Notes: generated by a model not told the origin, from the sequence alone. A stretch of DNA of 58,811 nt from a bacterium (GCA_004562915.1 SFQZ01000009.1:1-58811); one strand, 5' to 3'. Counted from the stretch's first letter, positions 32,183-41,339 are shown. Made by a program: numbers and translations.

Positions 32183-33952
32183 TCATTTTACTCTTTTTAT
32201 TTCGATCATACCGCCGGTTGGTACCAGCAAATTGGTCCATTTTCCCTGAGTCCATTGGCCTTGACCTGTCATTTTTCCTTTACAGTTCATTACCTTGTAT
32301 GTGAAAGCATCCGCTTCCGGCAAACGCAGGCAAATCTCTTCTTCTTTCGTCCCATGAATATAGTATACATTTTCAGGAACTTCCCTGAGATCAAGTATCC
32401 GTCCCCGACTGTAATGTACCTGAATTCTGGTATGCTCATCTTCCACCCTTACCTGAGGGTACAGATTTTCCGGTTCCTGAGGCTGAATCTGTGCATTTTG
32501 GAGTAAATCCACATAACTGCGCATAAACTTCATCCAGAATGTAAGCATTTCTTTTATTGGTTCTGTAATATTTTCCAGCTCAACAGAAATCTGAACCGTC
32601 GAGAAAATACAGCTTATGATCTGCAGAGCTGCATCTTCCGGCTTTTCCTCTCTGTGCCACATCAGCATATCTGAATGAACAGCCGTTTCTCCCGACAACA
32701 GACGCAGATCTATGGTTCCTACCCGGTTACTGATTCCTGAACCGGGACAGTCCGTCACTCTGAGCAGATTACCATATTTTCGAATCTGCGGACCGATATA
32801 GCGCTGCCGGAATTCAATGAGAATATCCGGGCAGATGGCTTTCAGTTCTCTGATCACCTCTGTCAGAAATACATCAAGAGCCTCCTGCACATCTGCAAAA
32901 TCCATTTCTTCTGAAAATTCAGGACTCTCCGGACGCAAATAAAACTCATCAATAAAGTCAAGCTTCAGCCCGTCAATTCTCCATTCTTTCACTGCTTTTA
33001 CATAGATGCCTTTTAAATACTCTCTTACTTCAGGATATCTCAGATCCAGAACGCCTGCCTGCTGCACTTCATCATAGCACAGAAGCTTATTGTGAAATTT
33101 ATCCCAGGCTCTCGTATTTTTTCCGAGAAACGGTACGGAAAACCACATCAGATACCGAATACCCATGGACTGCACTTTTTTCACATGAGCAGGAAAATCC
33201 GGAAATTTGTTCTCTGATGGTTCCCAGTCTCCGCAGAATGCATATCCTCGATTACTATCATCCGTCTGCCACCCATCATCAACGATAATAGTGGGGAATC
33301 CCATCTGCGCTGCAAGCATACTTTCTTTCTCAATATTTTTCGCATCTACCTGCTGATGCTTAGAATACCAGAAAGAGTAAAGCGGCTGTCTTGCCGCATC
33401 AGGAACTCTCAGAATATCCAGATCATGATCTTGTTCCCACCATCTGCTTACTCTGCTTATTGACTCCCAATAGGGCTCAACACTCACTGTCTCCCAGATT
33501 TTCAGATGATACTCCTGTGGATATAACCCCCTGGGCAGCCGTATCTCTGTTTTACAAAGCATCGTTCCGTCTTCCTCGTGTACACCATACTTCATAATTA
33601 CTTTCTGCTTAATCTCTGAAAGTGCTATTGTATATTTATTTTCGCCGTTCTGATTATAAAAACAGATTACAGGAGCAGATATCGAAGTCATGGATTCGGC
33701 TCCCGGGAACCAGTCCGCTTTTAATGCCCTGTCAAACCCACAGGTCGGAAACCACTTTCCACATATATCCAAAACAGGAAATGAGAAATCCACAATTATC
33801 TTTCTCTCCGCAAGTTCACATACCTCTTTCTCATATAAAAAATCTATCGTTCGACATCTTGTATGTGTATCTTCATAGGAAGCTTTGGATGTAAACTGAA
33901 TCGGAAAATTTGCCGTAACCTTAAAATCATTGCTTAACACGATCTGGCTCAT
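32183..33952 (-). CDS. GH36-type alpha-galactosidase
   Basis: 589-residue glycoside hydrolase of clan GH-D. Seen: an N-terminal beta domain; TIIVDDGWQTDDSNRGYAF; catalytic nucleophile Asp332 in GLKLDFIDE; acid/base Asp401 in RVTDCPGSG; a C-terminal beta domain. Cytosolic (no signal peptide). It is shorter than classic 720-residue AgaR/RafA enzymes, so substrate range may differ. AAGGGGG precedes the ATG. It begins only 35 bases after murF, so it may share the ddl-murF transcript; no separate promoter is clear. The aldo/keto reductase gene follows. Confidence 0.88.
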   Translation of the reverse strand: MSQIVLSNDFKVTANFPIQFTSKASYEDTHTRCRTIDFLYEKEVCELAERKIIVDFSFPVLDICGKWFPTCGFDRALKADWFPGAESMTSISAPVICFYNQNGENKYTIALSEIKQKVIMKYGVHEEDGTMLCKTEIRLPRGLYPQEYHLKIWETVSVEPYWESISRVSRWWEQDHDLDILRVPDAARQPLYSFWYSKHQQVDAKNIEKESMLAAQMGFPTIIVDDGWQTDDSNRGYAFCGDWEPSENKFPDFPAHVKKVQSMGIRYLMWFSVPFLGKNTRAWDKFHNKLLCYDEVQQAGVLDLRYPEVREYLKGIYVKAVKEWRIDGLKLDFIDEFYLRPESPEFSEEMDFADVQEALDVFLTEVIRELKAICPDILIEFRQRYIGPQIRKYGNLLRVTDCPGSGISNRVGTIDLRLLSGETAVHSDMLMWHREEKPEDAALQIISCIFSTVQISVELENITEPIKEMLTFWMKFMRSYVDLLQNAQIQPQEPENLYPQVRVEDEHTRIQVHYSRGRILDLREVPENVYYIHGTKEEEICLRLPEADAFTYKVMNCKGKMTGQGQWTQGKWTNLLVPTGGMIEIKRVK

Positions 33953-33987
33953 ACTGCAACCCCCTTCTTATTCTTATAGCACCTCGA

Positions 33988-35367
33988 TTATTTCTGCAGT
34001 GCATGCACCACTTTCTCAAAATGCATAAAATGTGATGCTTTTATCAATACGGTGTCTCCTTCACACAGCAGCTCAGGCAATTCTTCGAGAAGTTCTTCCA
34101 GGCTTTTAAGATGTATCACCTGAAGCGGATTTCCTGCTGTCTGCGCTGCATCGCTTGCAGCCTGTGCCATATGAGTACACAGTTCACCTACACAAATCAG
34201 CAGATCAATTCCGCTGTTTCCTGCGAAGGTTCCCACTTCTCCATGGAGTGCTGCTTCTTCTTTCCCCAATTCTCCCATATCTCCCAGAACAGCCACCTTT
34301 CTTCCCAGAGCATCCTTCAGGATTCCGAGAGAAGCTTTCATGGACATGGGATTGGCATTATAACAATCATCCACAATCGTATATTTATCTGTATCAATGA
34401 TATGAAAACGACCACTGACCGGCTGAAGACTTTCAATTCCTTTTTTAATATCTTCCAGTTTCATTCCGTAAGTTAGTCCTACTGCCGTTCCCGCCAATGC
34501 ATTGTATACCATATGCTGTCCCGGAATCGGTACCACCACAGAAAAGCAACCTTCCGGCGTGTGGATTCTGCAGGAGATTCCTTTTAGCCCTCTGCTCTCC
34601 ACTTGGTCCGCATAAACCGGATGGGACGGATCCAATCCAAAAAATATCGGTGATCTTCCCTGCACTTCTTTCACAGCTGCCAGTTTGTCATCATCACCAT
34701 TCAAGATCACAGCTGCATTTTTCTGTAAATGTTCAAAAACTTCTGTCTTAGCTTTCAAAACCCCATCCCGGTCACCCAAATTTTCCAGATGACAGGTACC
34801 AATGTTTGTAATCACGCATGTATTTGGCTTTGCAATGGCTGCGAGACGATGCATTTCACCAAAATCACTGATGCCCATCTCCAATACTGCAATCTCATCC
34901 TCATCTCTCAGCCGGAATACCGTAAGTGGCAATCCCAACTCATTATTAAAATTCCCCTGGGTCTTCAGTACCCGGAACTTCTGTGACAGTACAGCAGCGA
35001 TCATCTCTTTTGTGCTTGTTTTTCCCACACTTCCCGTAATTCCCACCACAGGAATCTTCAATTGTTCCAGATAATAGGCTGCAATATCCTTTACTGCCTG
35101 AAGAGAAGATTCCACTTGAATATATGGGAAATCTGCCCCTCCCAACGGTTTCTCAGATAATGTAGCCAAAGCACCGGCTACCATCACCTGAGGAATAAAA
35201 TCATGTCCATCCACCCTTGCTCCCGGGATCGGTACAAACAGACAGCCTTCTTCTGCTTTTCTGCTATCCGATGTAATGGATGTCACACAACTATCCTTTT
35301 TATCTTCCGGTCCACAGTAAACACCGCTGCAGGCCTGTGCTATATGTTCCAATGTGAGATTTTTCAT
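33988..35367 (-). CDS. murF: UDP-N-acetylmuramoyl-tripeptide--D-alanyl-D-alanine ligase
   Basis: Cytosolic ligase that adds D-Ala-D-Ala to the peptidoglycan precursor. Seen: 459 residues; ATP loop GITGSVGKTSTKE (109-121); TQGNFNNELGLPLT; VDDCYNANPMSM; C-terminal ligase domain. Its ATG overlaps the ddl stop by one base (TAATG), so the two are translationally coupled, which matches their consecutive reactions. Confidence 0.95.
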   Translation of the reverse strand: MKNLTLEHIAQACSGVYCGPEDKKDSCVTSITSDSRKAEEGCLFVPIPGARVDGHDFIPQVMVAGALATLSEKPLGGADFPYIQVESSLQAVKDIAAYYLEQLKIPVVGITGSVGKTSTKEMIAAVLSQKFRVLKTQGNFNNELGLPLTVFRLRDEDEIAVLEMGISDFGEMHRLAAIAKPNTCVITNIGTCHLENLGDRDGVLKAKTEVFEHLQKNAAVILNGDDDKLAAVKEVQGRSPIFFGLDPSHPVYADQVESRGLKGISCRIHTPEGCFSVVVPIPGQHMVYNALAGTAVGLTYGMKLEDIKKGIESLQPVSGRFHIIDTDKYTIVDDCYNANPMSMKASLGILKDALGRKVAVLGDMGELGKEEAALHGEVGTFAGNSGIDLLICVGELCTHMAQAASDAAQTAGNPLQVIHLKSLEELLEELPELLCEGDTVLIKASHFMHFEKVVHALQK

Positions 35368-36410
35368 TATTCTTCCTCTCCATATCTTTTCAGTGAAATT
35401 CGGATCAGTTCTTCACACAGAGAAGCGTAATCTATTCCAAGAGCTGCGGCCTCCTGCGGCAAAAGACTGGTTGGTGTCATACCAGGCAAGGTATTTGCTT
35501 CCAGACAATACATATCCCCATTCTCCTTCATAAGGAAATCCAGTCGCGCATACCCTTCGATCCCCAGCACCCTGCATCCTTCTTCCGCATATTTCTGCAT
35601 CCGACAGGTCTGCTCCTCCGTCAGTACTGCCGGGCATGTTTCCACGGTAGCTCCTGCAGAATATTTGTTTTTATAATCATAAAATCCCTCTACCGGCGCA
35701 ATTTCGATCACCGGATATGCTTTTCCATCCACGACACCTACAGAAAATTCTCTTCCCTGAATATACTCTTCCACTACTGCCTGATCTTCGTAGGAAAAAG
35801 CCCCGTCAAGAGCATCCTCATATTCTTTCTGGTTATGGGTAATATATACACCCACGCTGGAACCACCGCAGCAGGTTTTTACCACTACAGGAAAGTCCAT
35901 CCCATAATCCGCCAGATTCCTGCTGCATTTACCTTTCTGCAGTTCGATTCCTTTTGGTGTGGGTACCCCGCTGATACTGAACATTTTTTTTGTAATTCCC
36001 TTATCCATAGCCATGGCACTGCTCAGATAACCGGTCCCCGTATAAGGAATATGATACAGATCAAATGCTGCCTGCACCTTTCCGTCTTCCCCATTCGCTC
36101 CATGAAGTGCCAAAAATACCACATCCGCTGCTTTACATACAGCAAGAACTCCCGGTCCGAAAAATTCTTTTTTTGCCGCAATTGCTTCTTTTACTTTACA
36201 GTTAAAGCTTTTGATATATTCTACTTCTTTCTCTATATCATACTCCTGAGGAAAAGCGTTAATCGGATCCATTCCCTCTTTTCCAAAAAAAACATCAATT
36301 AGGATTGCCTGATGTCCTTTTGAGCGAAGTGCTTTACATACCTCTGTTCCTGACACAATTGATACATCTCTCTCTGTGCTGGTTCCTCCTGCCAGAACTA
36401 CTATTTTCAT
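35367..36410 (-). CDS. ddl: D-alanine--D-alanine ligase
   Basis: ATP-grasp ligase that makes the D-Ala-D-Ala dipeptide of peptidoglycan. Seen: 347 residues; N-terminal VVLAGGTSTERDVSIVSG; LALHGANGEDGKVQAAF; VVVKTCCGGSSVGVYI; C-terminal EANTLPGMT. The start at 36410 is preceded by GAGGGAG; the longer frame to 36503 runs through hairpins. It is coupled to murF by a one-base overlap. The active-site tyrosine/phenylalanine that decides D-Ala versus D-Lac was not assigned. Confidence 0.94.
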   Translation of the reverse strand: MKIVVLAGGTSTERDVSIVSGTEVCKALRSKGHQAILIDVFFGKEGMDPINAFPQEYDIEKEVEYIKSFNCKVKEAIAAKKEFFGPGVLAVCKAADVVFLALHGANGEDGKVQAAFDLYHIPYTGTGYLSSAMAMDKGITKKMFSISGVPTPKGIELQKGKCSRNLADYGMDFPVVVKTCCGGSSVGVYITHNQKEYEDALDGAFSYEDQAVVEEYIQGREFSVGVVDGKAYPVIEIAPVEGFYDYKNKYSAGATVETCPAVLTEEQTCRMQKYAEEGCRVLGIEGYARLDFLMKENGDMYCLEANTLPGMTPTSLLPQEAAALGIDYASLCEELIRISLKRYGEEE

Positions 36411-36445
36411 AATGTCATCTCCCTCGCTTTCTCTTCTTTTAAGAT

Positions 36446-36473
36446 AAAAAAGAATCCTGCTTTGCAGGATTCT
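36446..36473 (-). terminator. Hairpin 1 of the ldt-ddl hairpin cluster, terminator-like
   Basis: AGAATCCTGC (36451-36460) pairs perfectly with GCAGGATTCT (36464-36473), 3-base loop, followed on the minus strand by a run of six T. It lies just upstream of ddl, so read-through or a promoter beyond it is needed for ddl. Confidence 0.75.
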
Positions 36474-36477
36474 CCGC

Positions 36478-36521
36478 CTGCGGCGGGTTGCTTTCAGCAA
36501 CATAATTCCTCTCCGCCGCAG
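36478..36521. repeat. Hairpin 2 of the ldt-ddl hairpin cluster
   Basis: CTGCGGCGG (36478-36486) pairs with CCGCCGCAG (36513-36521), with an inner GTTGC/GCAAC stem at 36487-36501. Confidence 0.7.
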
Positions 36522-36543
36522 TGCGATCCTGCCCGGAGGGCTT

Positions 36544-36588
36544 TTTTACATCATAGGAAAACGCAAAGCACTTTCCTATGATGTAAAA
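36544..36588. repeat. Hairpin 3 of the ldt-ddl hairpin cluster
   Basis: TTTTACATCATAGGAAA (36544-36560) and its perfect 17-base complement (36572-36588), loop of 11. Flanking T- and A-runs make it terminator-like in both directions. Confidence 0.75.
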
Positions 36589-36637
36589 AGAGAACCGCTG
36601 CAGATTCTTCCCGCTGGAAGTGCCTGCAGCGGTTCTC
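36583..36637 (-). terminator. Hairpin 4, terminator of the L,D-transpeptidase gene
   Basis: GAGAACCGCTGCAG (36590-36603) pairs perfectly with CTGCAGCGGTTCTC (36624-36637), 20-base loop, followed on the minus strand by TTTTTAC. Confidence 0.85.
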
Positions 36638-36682
36638 ATATGCTACATCCTCGCAGTGTAATCTCTCTTAAATTACTCCTCA

Positions 36683-38086
36683 TCAGTATACAATAACCGG
36701 TGTACCAATTTCAACCGCATTAAATATTTTCTCTGCATTTGCCGTCGGGGTATTTACACAGCCATGTGATCCGTTAGTCTTATAAATCTCACCACCGTAC
36801 TCGGAGCGCCAGGTATCCGCATCATGAATTCCTACATTATCTACAAATGGCATCCAGTATGTAACAGGCTGTTCATATCCTTCCCCTTTCAAAACCGCGT
36901 CCTGCTTTTTCGCATCAATGGCCCACACACTTCCGGAAGGAGTATCATAACCTTTTGATACATTTCCTGTCACCACCGGTGTATCGACAATCAACTTCCC
37001 ATCTTTATAGCACCACATACGCTGTTCACTGATACTGATCTCAACATACGTATCACCGATATCATTCGTATTTCTTGATTTTGCTTCATACAAATACTCC
37101 GGTTTTATCGTTCCTGTCTGCCCCTCTTCCACTGCCTGTACCAAAGCATCTGCCGTTGCCTGTTTTTTGATCACCCAGCCATAATCTCCACCTTTCAGTG
37201 TGATTTTATTTCCGGCAAAAGTAGTAAATTCGTGGGTCAGCCCAAAAGTATCATATTTGTACTTAAGCTGCTGCACATATTCTTCCACTTTGGTTTTATC
37301 AATGATCCACTGCCCATTTTCATCCTCCACCAGCCATTCTTTGATTACAGAAGCATCGACTGTTTCTGTCCGGTCACCAAAATCATATGTAAGATTTGTC
37401 TGGAGATATTTGTTCAGGGTATCCCTCTTGGCAATCAGTGATTCATCATCCTGATATATCGTCGGCTTCAGATAGCATCCCAGTTCTTCCAGATTGATCT
37501 CCGTTTTTCCACTGTCAATCGCTTCAATAATACAGTTTTTTACTTTCTCACGATCCAGCTGATTCCCTTCAACTTCAGGAACGATCTCGTAATTCCCTCC
37601 GTTATCCTGAAGACAGGCATCTACGGGTTCAACAATATTCTCCTCCTGAAAACAACTCAGATCATCCAGAATTCCATCTATTAGTCTTTTATCATATGTA
37701 GTGTTGGCAGCAAGTTCATAAGTACTTTTATTAGAAATAGATCTGATCCATTTCCAGTTATTCTGTGCCTTCAGAAGTTCATCCACTTTGTTGTCATCCA
37801 CATAGGTAAGCTCAATCTGCAATGCAGAAATAGTCTCCGTCTTCCCATCAATCTCTGTGATCCGAAGCTTATATTCTCCTATTTCCTCCTGTATCTTTTC
37901 TTTCACCTGTTCTGCGGTCTTACTGCTACAGTCAATTCCATTAATCGTCGTCCCCTTTAAAAAGTGACTGGAAAAGAAATACGATACTCCAAGGTATCCA
38001 ATTCCCACAATCAGGACATAGGCAAACAAGACACCCAGAATGATCTTCCTAGCCTTCAACTTTTTTTTGCCTCTTTTTTTTGCCAT
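36683..38086 (-). CDS. L,D-transpeptidase with YkuD and peptidoglycan-binding-like domains
   Basis: Cell-wall enzyme that forms 3-3 cross-links or attaches proteins. Seen: 467 residues; a Lys/Arg-rich cytoplasmic tip, one membrane helix (about 15-38), two repeats of the PG_binding_4/VanW-N-like domain (about 40-320), then the YkuD catalytic domain (about 340-467) with the HDADTW histidine and SHGCVN with nucleophile Cys443. AGGGAG precedes the ATG. It is a single gene ended by hairpin 4 and placed upstream of ddl-murF, although transcriptionally separated from them by the hairpin cluster. Confidence 0.93.
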   Translation of the reverse strand: MAKKRGKKKLKARKIILGVLFAYVLIVGIGYLGVSYFFSSHFLKGTTINGIDCSSKTAEQVKEKIQEEIGEYKLRITEIDGKTETISALQIELTYVDDNKVDELLKAQNNWKWIRSISNKSTYELAANTTYDKRLIDGILDDLSCFQEENIVEPVDACLQDNGGNYEIVPEVEGNQLDREKVKNCIIEAIDSGKTEINLEELGCYLKPTIYQDDESLIAKRDTLNKYLQTNLTYDFGDRTETVDASVIKEWLVEDENGQWIIDKTKVEEYVQQLKYKYDTFGLTHEFTTFAGNKITLKGGDYGWVIKKQATADALVQAVEEGQTGTIKPEYLYEAKSRNTNDIGDTYVEISISEQRMWCYKDGKLIVDTPVVTGNVSKGYDTPSGSVWAIDAKKQDAVLKGEGYEQPVTYWMPFVDNVGIHDADTWRSEYGGEIYKTNGSHGCVNTPTANAEKIFNAVEIGTPVIVY

Positions 38087-38203
38087 ACATACTCCCTTAC
38101 TTTCTTAATACTTTATATCCCTTATTATTTATACTTTTTTATTCTATCACCGTTTTTTTTCAGGGTAAAGATATTTAGAAAAAAGTAAGAAATATTTATT
38201 TTC

Positions 38204-38243
38204 AAACATAAAAAGAGTGCTGTGAAACTGACGGCACTCTTTT
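38204..38243 (-). terminator. Intrinsic terminator of the aminotransferase gene
   Basis: AAAAGAGTGC (38211-38220) pairs with GCACTCTTTT (38234-38243), followed on the minus strand by TTTTTATG. Confidence 0.85.
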
Positions 38244-38252
38244 ACTCTTACT

Positions 38253-39536
38253 TTATGCATTTAATAACTTATCTATACTTACCAGCTTAACACTGAGGAC
38301 AAAAATCTCAGCAGCCACTCCCAGTTCTTCCACAGTCGGGAAAGAAGGTGCAATTCGGATATTGCTGTCTTTCGGATCTTTTCCGTATGGATACGTAGCA
38401 CCTGCTCCTGTCATAACCAATCCCGCTTCTTTTGCTTTTGCCACGATCGCTTTTGCACAGCCATCCATAGAATCGAAGGAAATAAAGTATCCTCCAAGTG
38501 GTCTTGTCCATGTTCCGATACCCAGTCCGCCCAATTCACTGTCGAGCACTTCCAGTACTTTTTCAAACTTTGGACGAAGGATATTCGCATGTTTTCTCAT
38601 GTGCGCATACATTCCCTGCATATCTCGGAAGAAACGTACATGGCGAAGCTGATTCAATTTATCATGACCGATCGTCTGGATTTTCATGTGTTTCTTGGCA
38701 TCTTCCAGATTTGCCTCGGATGCAGCCAATGCTGCAATACCGGAACCAGGGAAAGATACCTTGGACGTGGAAATAAATTTAAGTACCATATCCGGATTGC
38801 CGGCTTTTATGCATTCATTCAAAAGTTCAAGAATCACATCTCTCTTATCATCGTACAGATGATGGATTGAGTAAGCATTGTCCCAGAAGATTCGGAAATC
38901 TTTCGCTGCCGGTTTCAGATGAGCAAATCTTCTCACGGTCTCATCAGAATAGGAAATTCCTGTCGGATTTGCATATTTGGGTACACACCAGATACCTTTT
39001 ACAGCTTCGTCCTCAGAAACCAGCTTCTCAACCATATCCATATCCGGACCTGTCTCAAGAAGCGGAATATTAATCATTTCAATACCAAAATATTCTGTAA
39101 TCGCAAAATGGCGATCATATCCGGGTACAGGACAGAGAAATTTTACTTTATCCAGCTTGCACCATGGAGTGCTGCCCATAATTCCGTGGGTCATAGCACG
39201 TGATACTGTATCAAACATAACACTCAGACTGGAGTTACCATAAATCAGAATATTTCTTTCCGGTACTTCAGACATATCTGCCAACAGTTTTCTTGCTTCA
39301 CTGATTCCATCCATCACACCATAATTTCTGCAGTCTACACCATCTGAGCTTACCAGATCTGTCTGACTGTTCAGGATATCCATCATACCATTACTCAGGT
39401 CAAGCTGTGCCTTTGAAGGCTTTCCGCGGGACATATCCAGTTTTAATCCTTTAGCTTTCACATCTTCAAACTGTTTTTCCAGATCATTTTTTAATGCCAA
39501 TAATTCTTCTTTATTTAATTGACTATAAGCTTTCAT
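38253..39536 (-). CDS. PLP-dependent aminotransferase (type Ic aspartate aminotransferase-like)
   Basis: Fold-type I aminotransferase, 427 residues. Seen: GLKLDMSRGKPSKAQLDLS near the N-terminus, VPKYANPTGISYSDE, PLP lysine in FISTSKVSFPGSG, and C-terminal NIRIAPSFPTVEEL with the carboxylate-binding Arg. These fit the Aminotran_MocR/AspC type Ic group, in which some members are aspartate aminotransferases; the substrate here is not proven. The start at 39536 has AGGAGG upstream. Single gene with a strong promoter (39600-39628) and terminator. Confidence 0.88.
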   Translation of the reverse strand: MKAYSQLNKEELLALKNDLEKQFEDVKAKGLKLDMSRGKPSKAQLDLSNGMMDILNSQTDLVSSDGVDCRNYGVMDGISEARKLLADMSEVPERNILIYGNSSLSVMFDTVSRAMTHGIMGSTPWCKLDKVKFLCPVPGYDRHFAITEYFGIEMINIPLLETGPDMDMVEKLVSEDEAVKGIWCVPKYANPTGISYSDETVRRFAHLKPAAKDFRIFWDNAYSIHHLYDDKRDVILELLNECIKAGNPDMVLKFISTSKVSFPGSGIAALAASEANLEDAKKHMKIQTIGHDKLNQLRHVRFFRDMQGMYAHMRKHANILRPKFEKVLEVLDSELGGLGIGTWTRPLGGYFISFDSMDGCAKAIVAKAKEAGLVMTGAGATYPYGKDPKDSNIRIAPSFPTVEELGVAAEIFVLSVKLVSIDKLLNA

Positions 39537-39599
39537 GAGGTCCTCCTGTCGCCTGTTATATATTTTCATCCATTATCCGCTGCAACTCAGCTATCTGCT

Positions 39600-39628
39600 A
39601 TTTTATGTAGAATATGACTAAATGTCAA
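39600..39628 (-). promoter_or_regulatory. Strong predicted promoter of the aminotransferase gene
   Basis: Minus strand: consensus -35 TTGACA (39623-39628), 17-base spacer, -10 TAAAAT (39600-39605). Confidence 0.75.
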
Positions 39629-39807
39629 GAGAGACCTGCATTTTCGGCATTTTCACAGGATATGCGCAGAAATTTTCTTCAATATATGCAACTTTTTTAC
39701 CTTCAACTTGCAAAAATGACATTTCCGCTGTATTTCCGTAATATCTCTGTTTTTTTCTGCGTTTTTTCTCTCTTGAATTCCACCTAAAGACTATGCTATT
39801 GTATATG
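39629..39807. other. AT-rich divergent intergenic region
   Basis: Together with its flanks this makes 372 bases without a gene (39537-39908). It holds the aminotransferase promoter on one side and repeat copy A on the other. A minus-strand frame here (39618-39875) has no ribosome binding site and is not convincing. I see nothing else. Confidence 0.5.
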
Positions 39808-39876
39808 TTATGAGACAAGGGGAGTGCAAAGCACGGAGAAATTCGTAGTCTCATCCCATTTGTCGGGTAACTCATG
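39808..39876 (+). repeat. Leader repeat, copy A
   Basis: ATGAGAC (39810-39816) is complementary to GTCTCAT (39848-39854). An inner GTGCAAAGCAC stem lies at 39824-39834. Then comes CCCATTTGTCGGG (39855-39867), which also offers TTGTC to GACAA of the left arm. Copy B (41455-41515) shares a block of about 27 bases (39841-39867) with one difference. It lies in the leader of the methyltransferase gene. Confidence 0.7.
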
Positions 39877-39908
39877 TGATTATACTTACAGAAAGGTTTC
39901 GATAAAAT

Positions 39909-40766
39909 ATGTGGATAGCAGACGGTTGGAAAGACTATGAAGTGATCGACACTTCAAATGGAGAAAAGCTGGAACGATGGGGAAAATATATTCTGGTTCG
40001 CCCGGATCCTCAGGTAATCTGGAATACCCCGAGAAAACATCCCGGATGGCACAAAATGAACGGACACTATCATCGCAGTAAAAAAGGCGGCGGAGAATGG
40101 GAATTTTTTGATCTTCCGGAGCAGTGGTCCATTCATTACAATAATCTGACATTTAACCTGAAGCCTTTTAGTTTTAAGCACACCGGTCTTTTCCCTGAAC
40201 AGGCTGCCAACTGGGATTGGTTCGGAAAAAAAATCAAAAATGCCGGTCGTCCGGTCAAAGTGCTGAATCTTTTTGCATATACCGGCGGTGCTACACTGGC
40301 TGCTGCTGCTGCCGGAGCTGCCGTCACTCATGTGGACGCCTCCAAAGGTATGGTGGCATGGGCAAAGGAAAATGCAGCTTCTTCCGGGCTGAAAGATGCT
40401 CCTATTCGCTGGATTGTAGATGACTGCGTAAAATTTGTAGAGCGGGAAATCCGCCGGGGCAACCATTACGATGCTATCATTATGGATCCTCCTTCGTACG
40501 GGCGAGGACCAAAAGGAGAAATCTGGAAGATTGAAGAGGCAATTCATCCTCTGATCAAATTGTGCTCTCAGCTGCTTGGTGAACATCCACTGTTCTTTCT
40601 TGTGAATTCTTATACTACAGGACTGGCTCCAGCTGTACTTACCTATATGATTGCCACAGAATTGAAACCATACGGCGGTCATGTGGAATCTCAGGAGATT
40701 GGTCTGCCGGTCACACAGACAGGACTGATCCTTCCCTGTGGAGCTTCCGGCCGCTGGGAAATCTGA
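39909..40766 (+). CDS. Class I SAM-dependent methyltransferase (RlmI/YccW-like, no PUA domain)
   Basis: 285-residue methyltransferase of the Methyltrans_SAM group related to 23S rRNA m5C methylase RlmI. Seen: an N-terminal region rich in Trp/His, SAM motif I LNLFAYTGGATLAAAAAG (about 120-137), an acidic motif HVDASKGMV, and catalytic-type motif MDPPSYGRGPKGE (about 193-205). The usual N-terminal PUA RNA-binding domain is absent. A GAAAGG lies 12 bases before the ATG. The transcript leader carries repeat copy A. A 22-bp terminator ends it. Confidence 0.88.
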   Translation: MWIADGWKDYEVIDTSNGEKLERWGKYILVRPDPQVIWNTPRKHPGWHKMNGHYHRSKKGGGEWEFFDLPEQWSIHYNNLTFNLKPFSFKHTGLFPEQAANWDWFGKKIKNAGRPVKVLNLFAYTGGATLAAAAAGAAVTHVDASKGMVAWAKENAASSGLKDAPIRWIVDDCVKFVEREIRRGNHYDAIIMDPPSYGRGPKGEIWKIEEAIHPLIKLCSQLLGEHPLFFLVNSYTTGLAPAVLTYMIATELKPYGGHVESQEIGLPVTQTGLILPCGASGRWEI

Positions 40767-40770
40767 CCGT

Positions 40771-40838
40771 GGGAGGACAGGGGACAGACACGCGTCCCAA
40801 AAAACCGGACACGTGTCTGTCCCCTGTCCTCCCTATTT
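40771..40838 (+). terminator. Very long terminator hairpin of the methyltransferase gene
   Basis: A 22-bp perfect stem: 40771-40792 (starts GGGAGGACAGGGGACAGACA) with 40812-40833, then a further 4 bp after one mismatch, then TATTTTT. The minus-strand neighbour's stop codon overlaps its end, so it may also block antisense reading. It shares a GGACAG core with 10434-10451. Confidence 0.85.
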
Positions 40839-41339
40839 TTCATATGCTGCAACAATTTCTGCGATATACATAGTATGATAATCTTTATCCGGATACCACT
40901 TTTCATCCTCTTCTTTTCCGTAGAAATTTTCCGGTTTTATCGTATCGTGATAAAGCTTTTTGCACACCAGTACCTGATAGGCTTCCTTAAATGTCGGCTG
41001 TCCGTCTATCATTTCCACATGGAGACCGGATTTTTCAATTTTATCTTTCTCCTCTCTTCCGGAAACTTTCCCAAGATAACCCAGTTCTTTCATGCAGTTT
41101 CCGTTAAAAAACGATAAAGTGAAAGTGTCATTAGCATCCACAAACTCTTTTGTATAACGCTGCGGGCGAATATAAACGGTGACTACATTTTTTCCCCACA
41201 GAACACCAACTCCACCCCAGGAAGCTGTCATTGTATTTACTTTTCCATCTTTTTTAGCGCTGATCAACATCCACTGGGAACCGATTTTTTCAAATGGCTT
41301 CATATCCATTGTCTTTATCTCTGTCTTTCCAAATTCCAT
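40833..41339 (-). CDS. Flavin reductase family protein (FMN-binding split barrel)
   Basis: 168-residue flavin-binding protein of the flavin reductase-like group. Seen: MKPFEKIGSQWMLISA near the N-terminus, NTMTASWGGVGVLWGKN, VTVYIRPQRYTKEFVD and TFTLSFFNG, the standard FMN site of the split barrel. It probably uses FMN for NAD(P)H-linked reduction; the partner is unknown. AAGGAGA lies upstream of the ATG at 41339; the longer frame to 41411 includes the promoter. It is transcribed away from the shell-protein gene, with both promoters within 75 bases. Confidence 0.88.
   Translation of the reverse strand: MEFGKTEIKTMDMKPFEKIGSQWMLISAKKDGKVNTMTASWGGVGVLWGKNVVTVYIRPQRYTKEFVDANDTFTLSFFNGNCMKELGYLGKVSGREEKDKIEKSGLHVEMIDGQPTFKEAYQVLVCKKLYHDTIKPENFYGKEEDEKWYPDKDYHTMYIAEIVAAYEK

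Noticed and set aside
36439..36639. 66-codon minus-strand frame over the hairpin cluster
   Set aside because: Its codons are the hairpin arms themselves; no ribosome binding site; the structure explains the sequence better than a protein.
39618..39875. 85-codon minus-strand frame in the aminotransferase-methyltransferase gap
   Set aside because: No ribosome binding site, runs through repeat copy A and the promoter region, and resembles no family.
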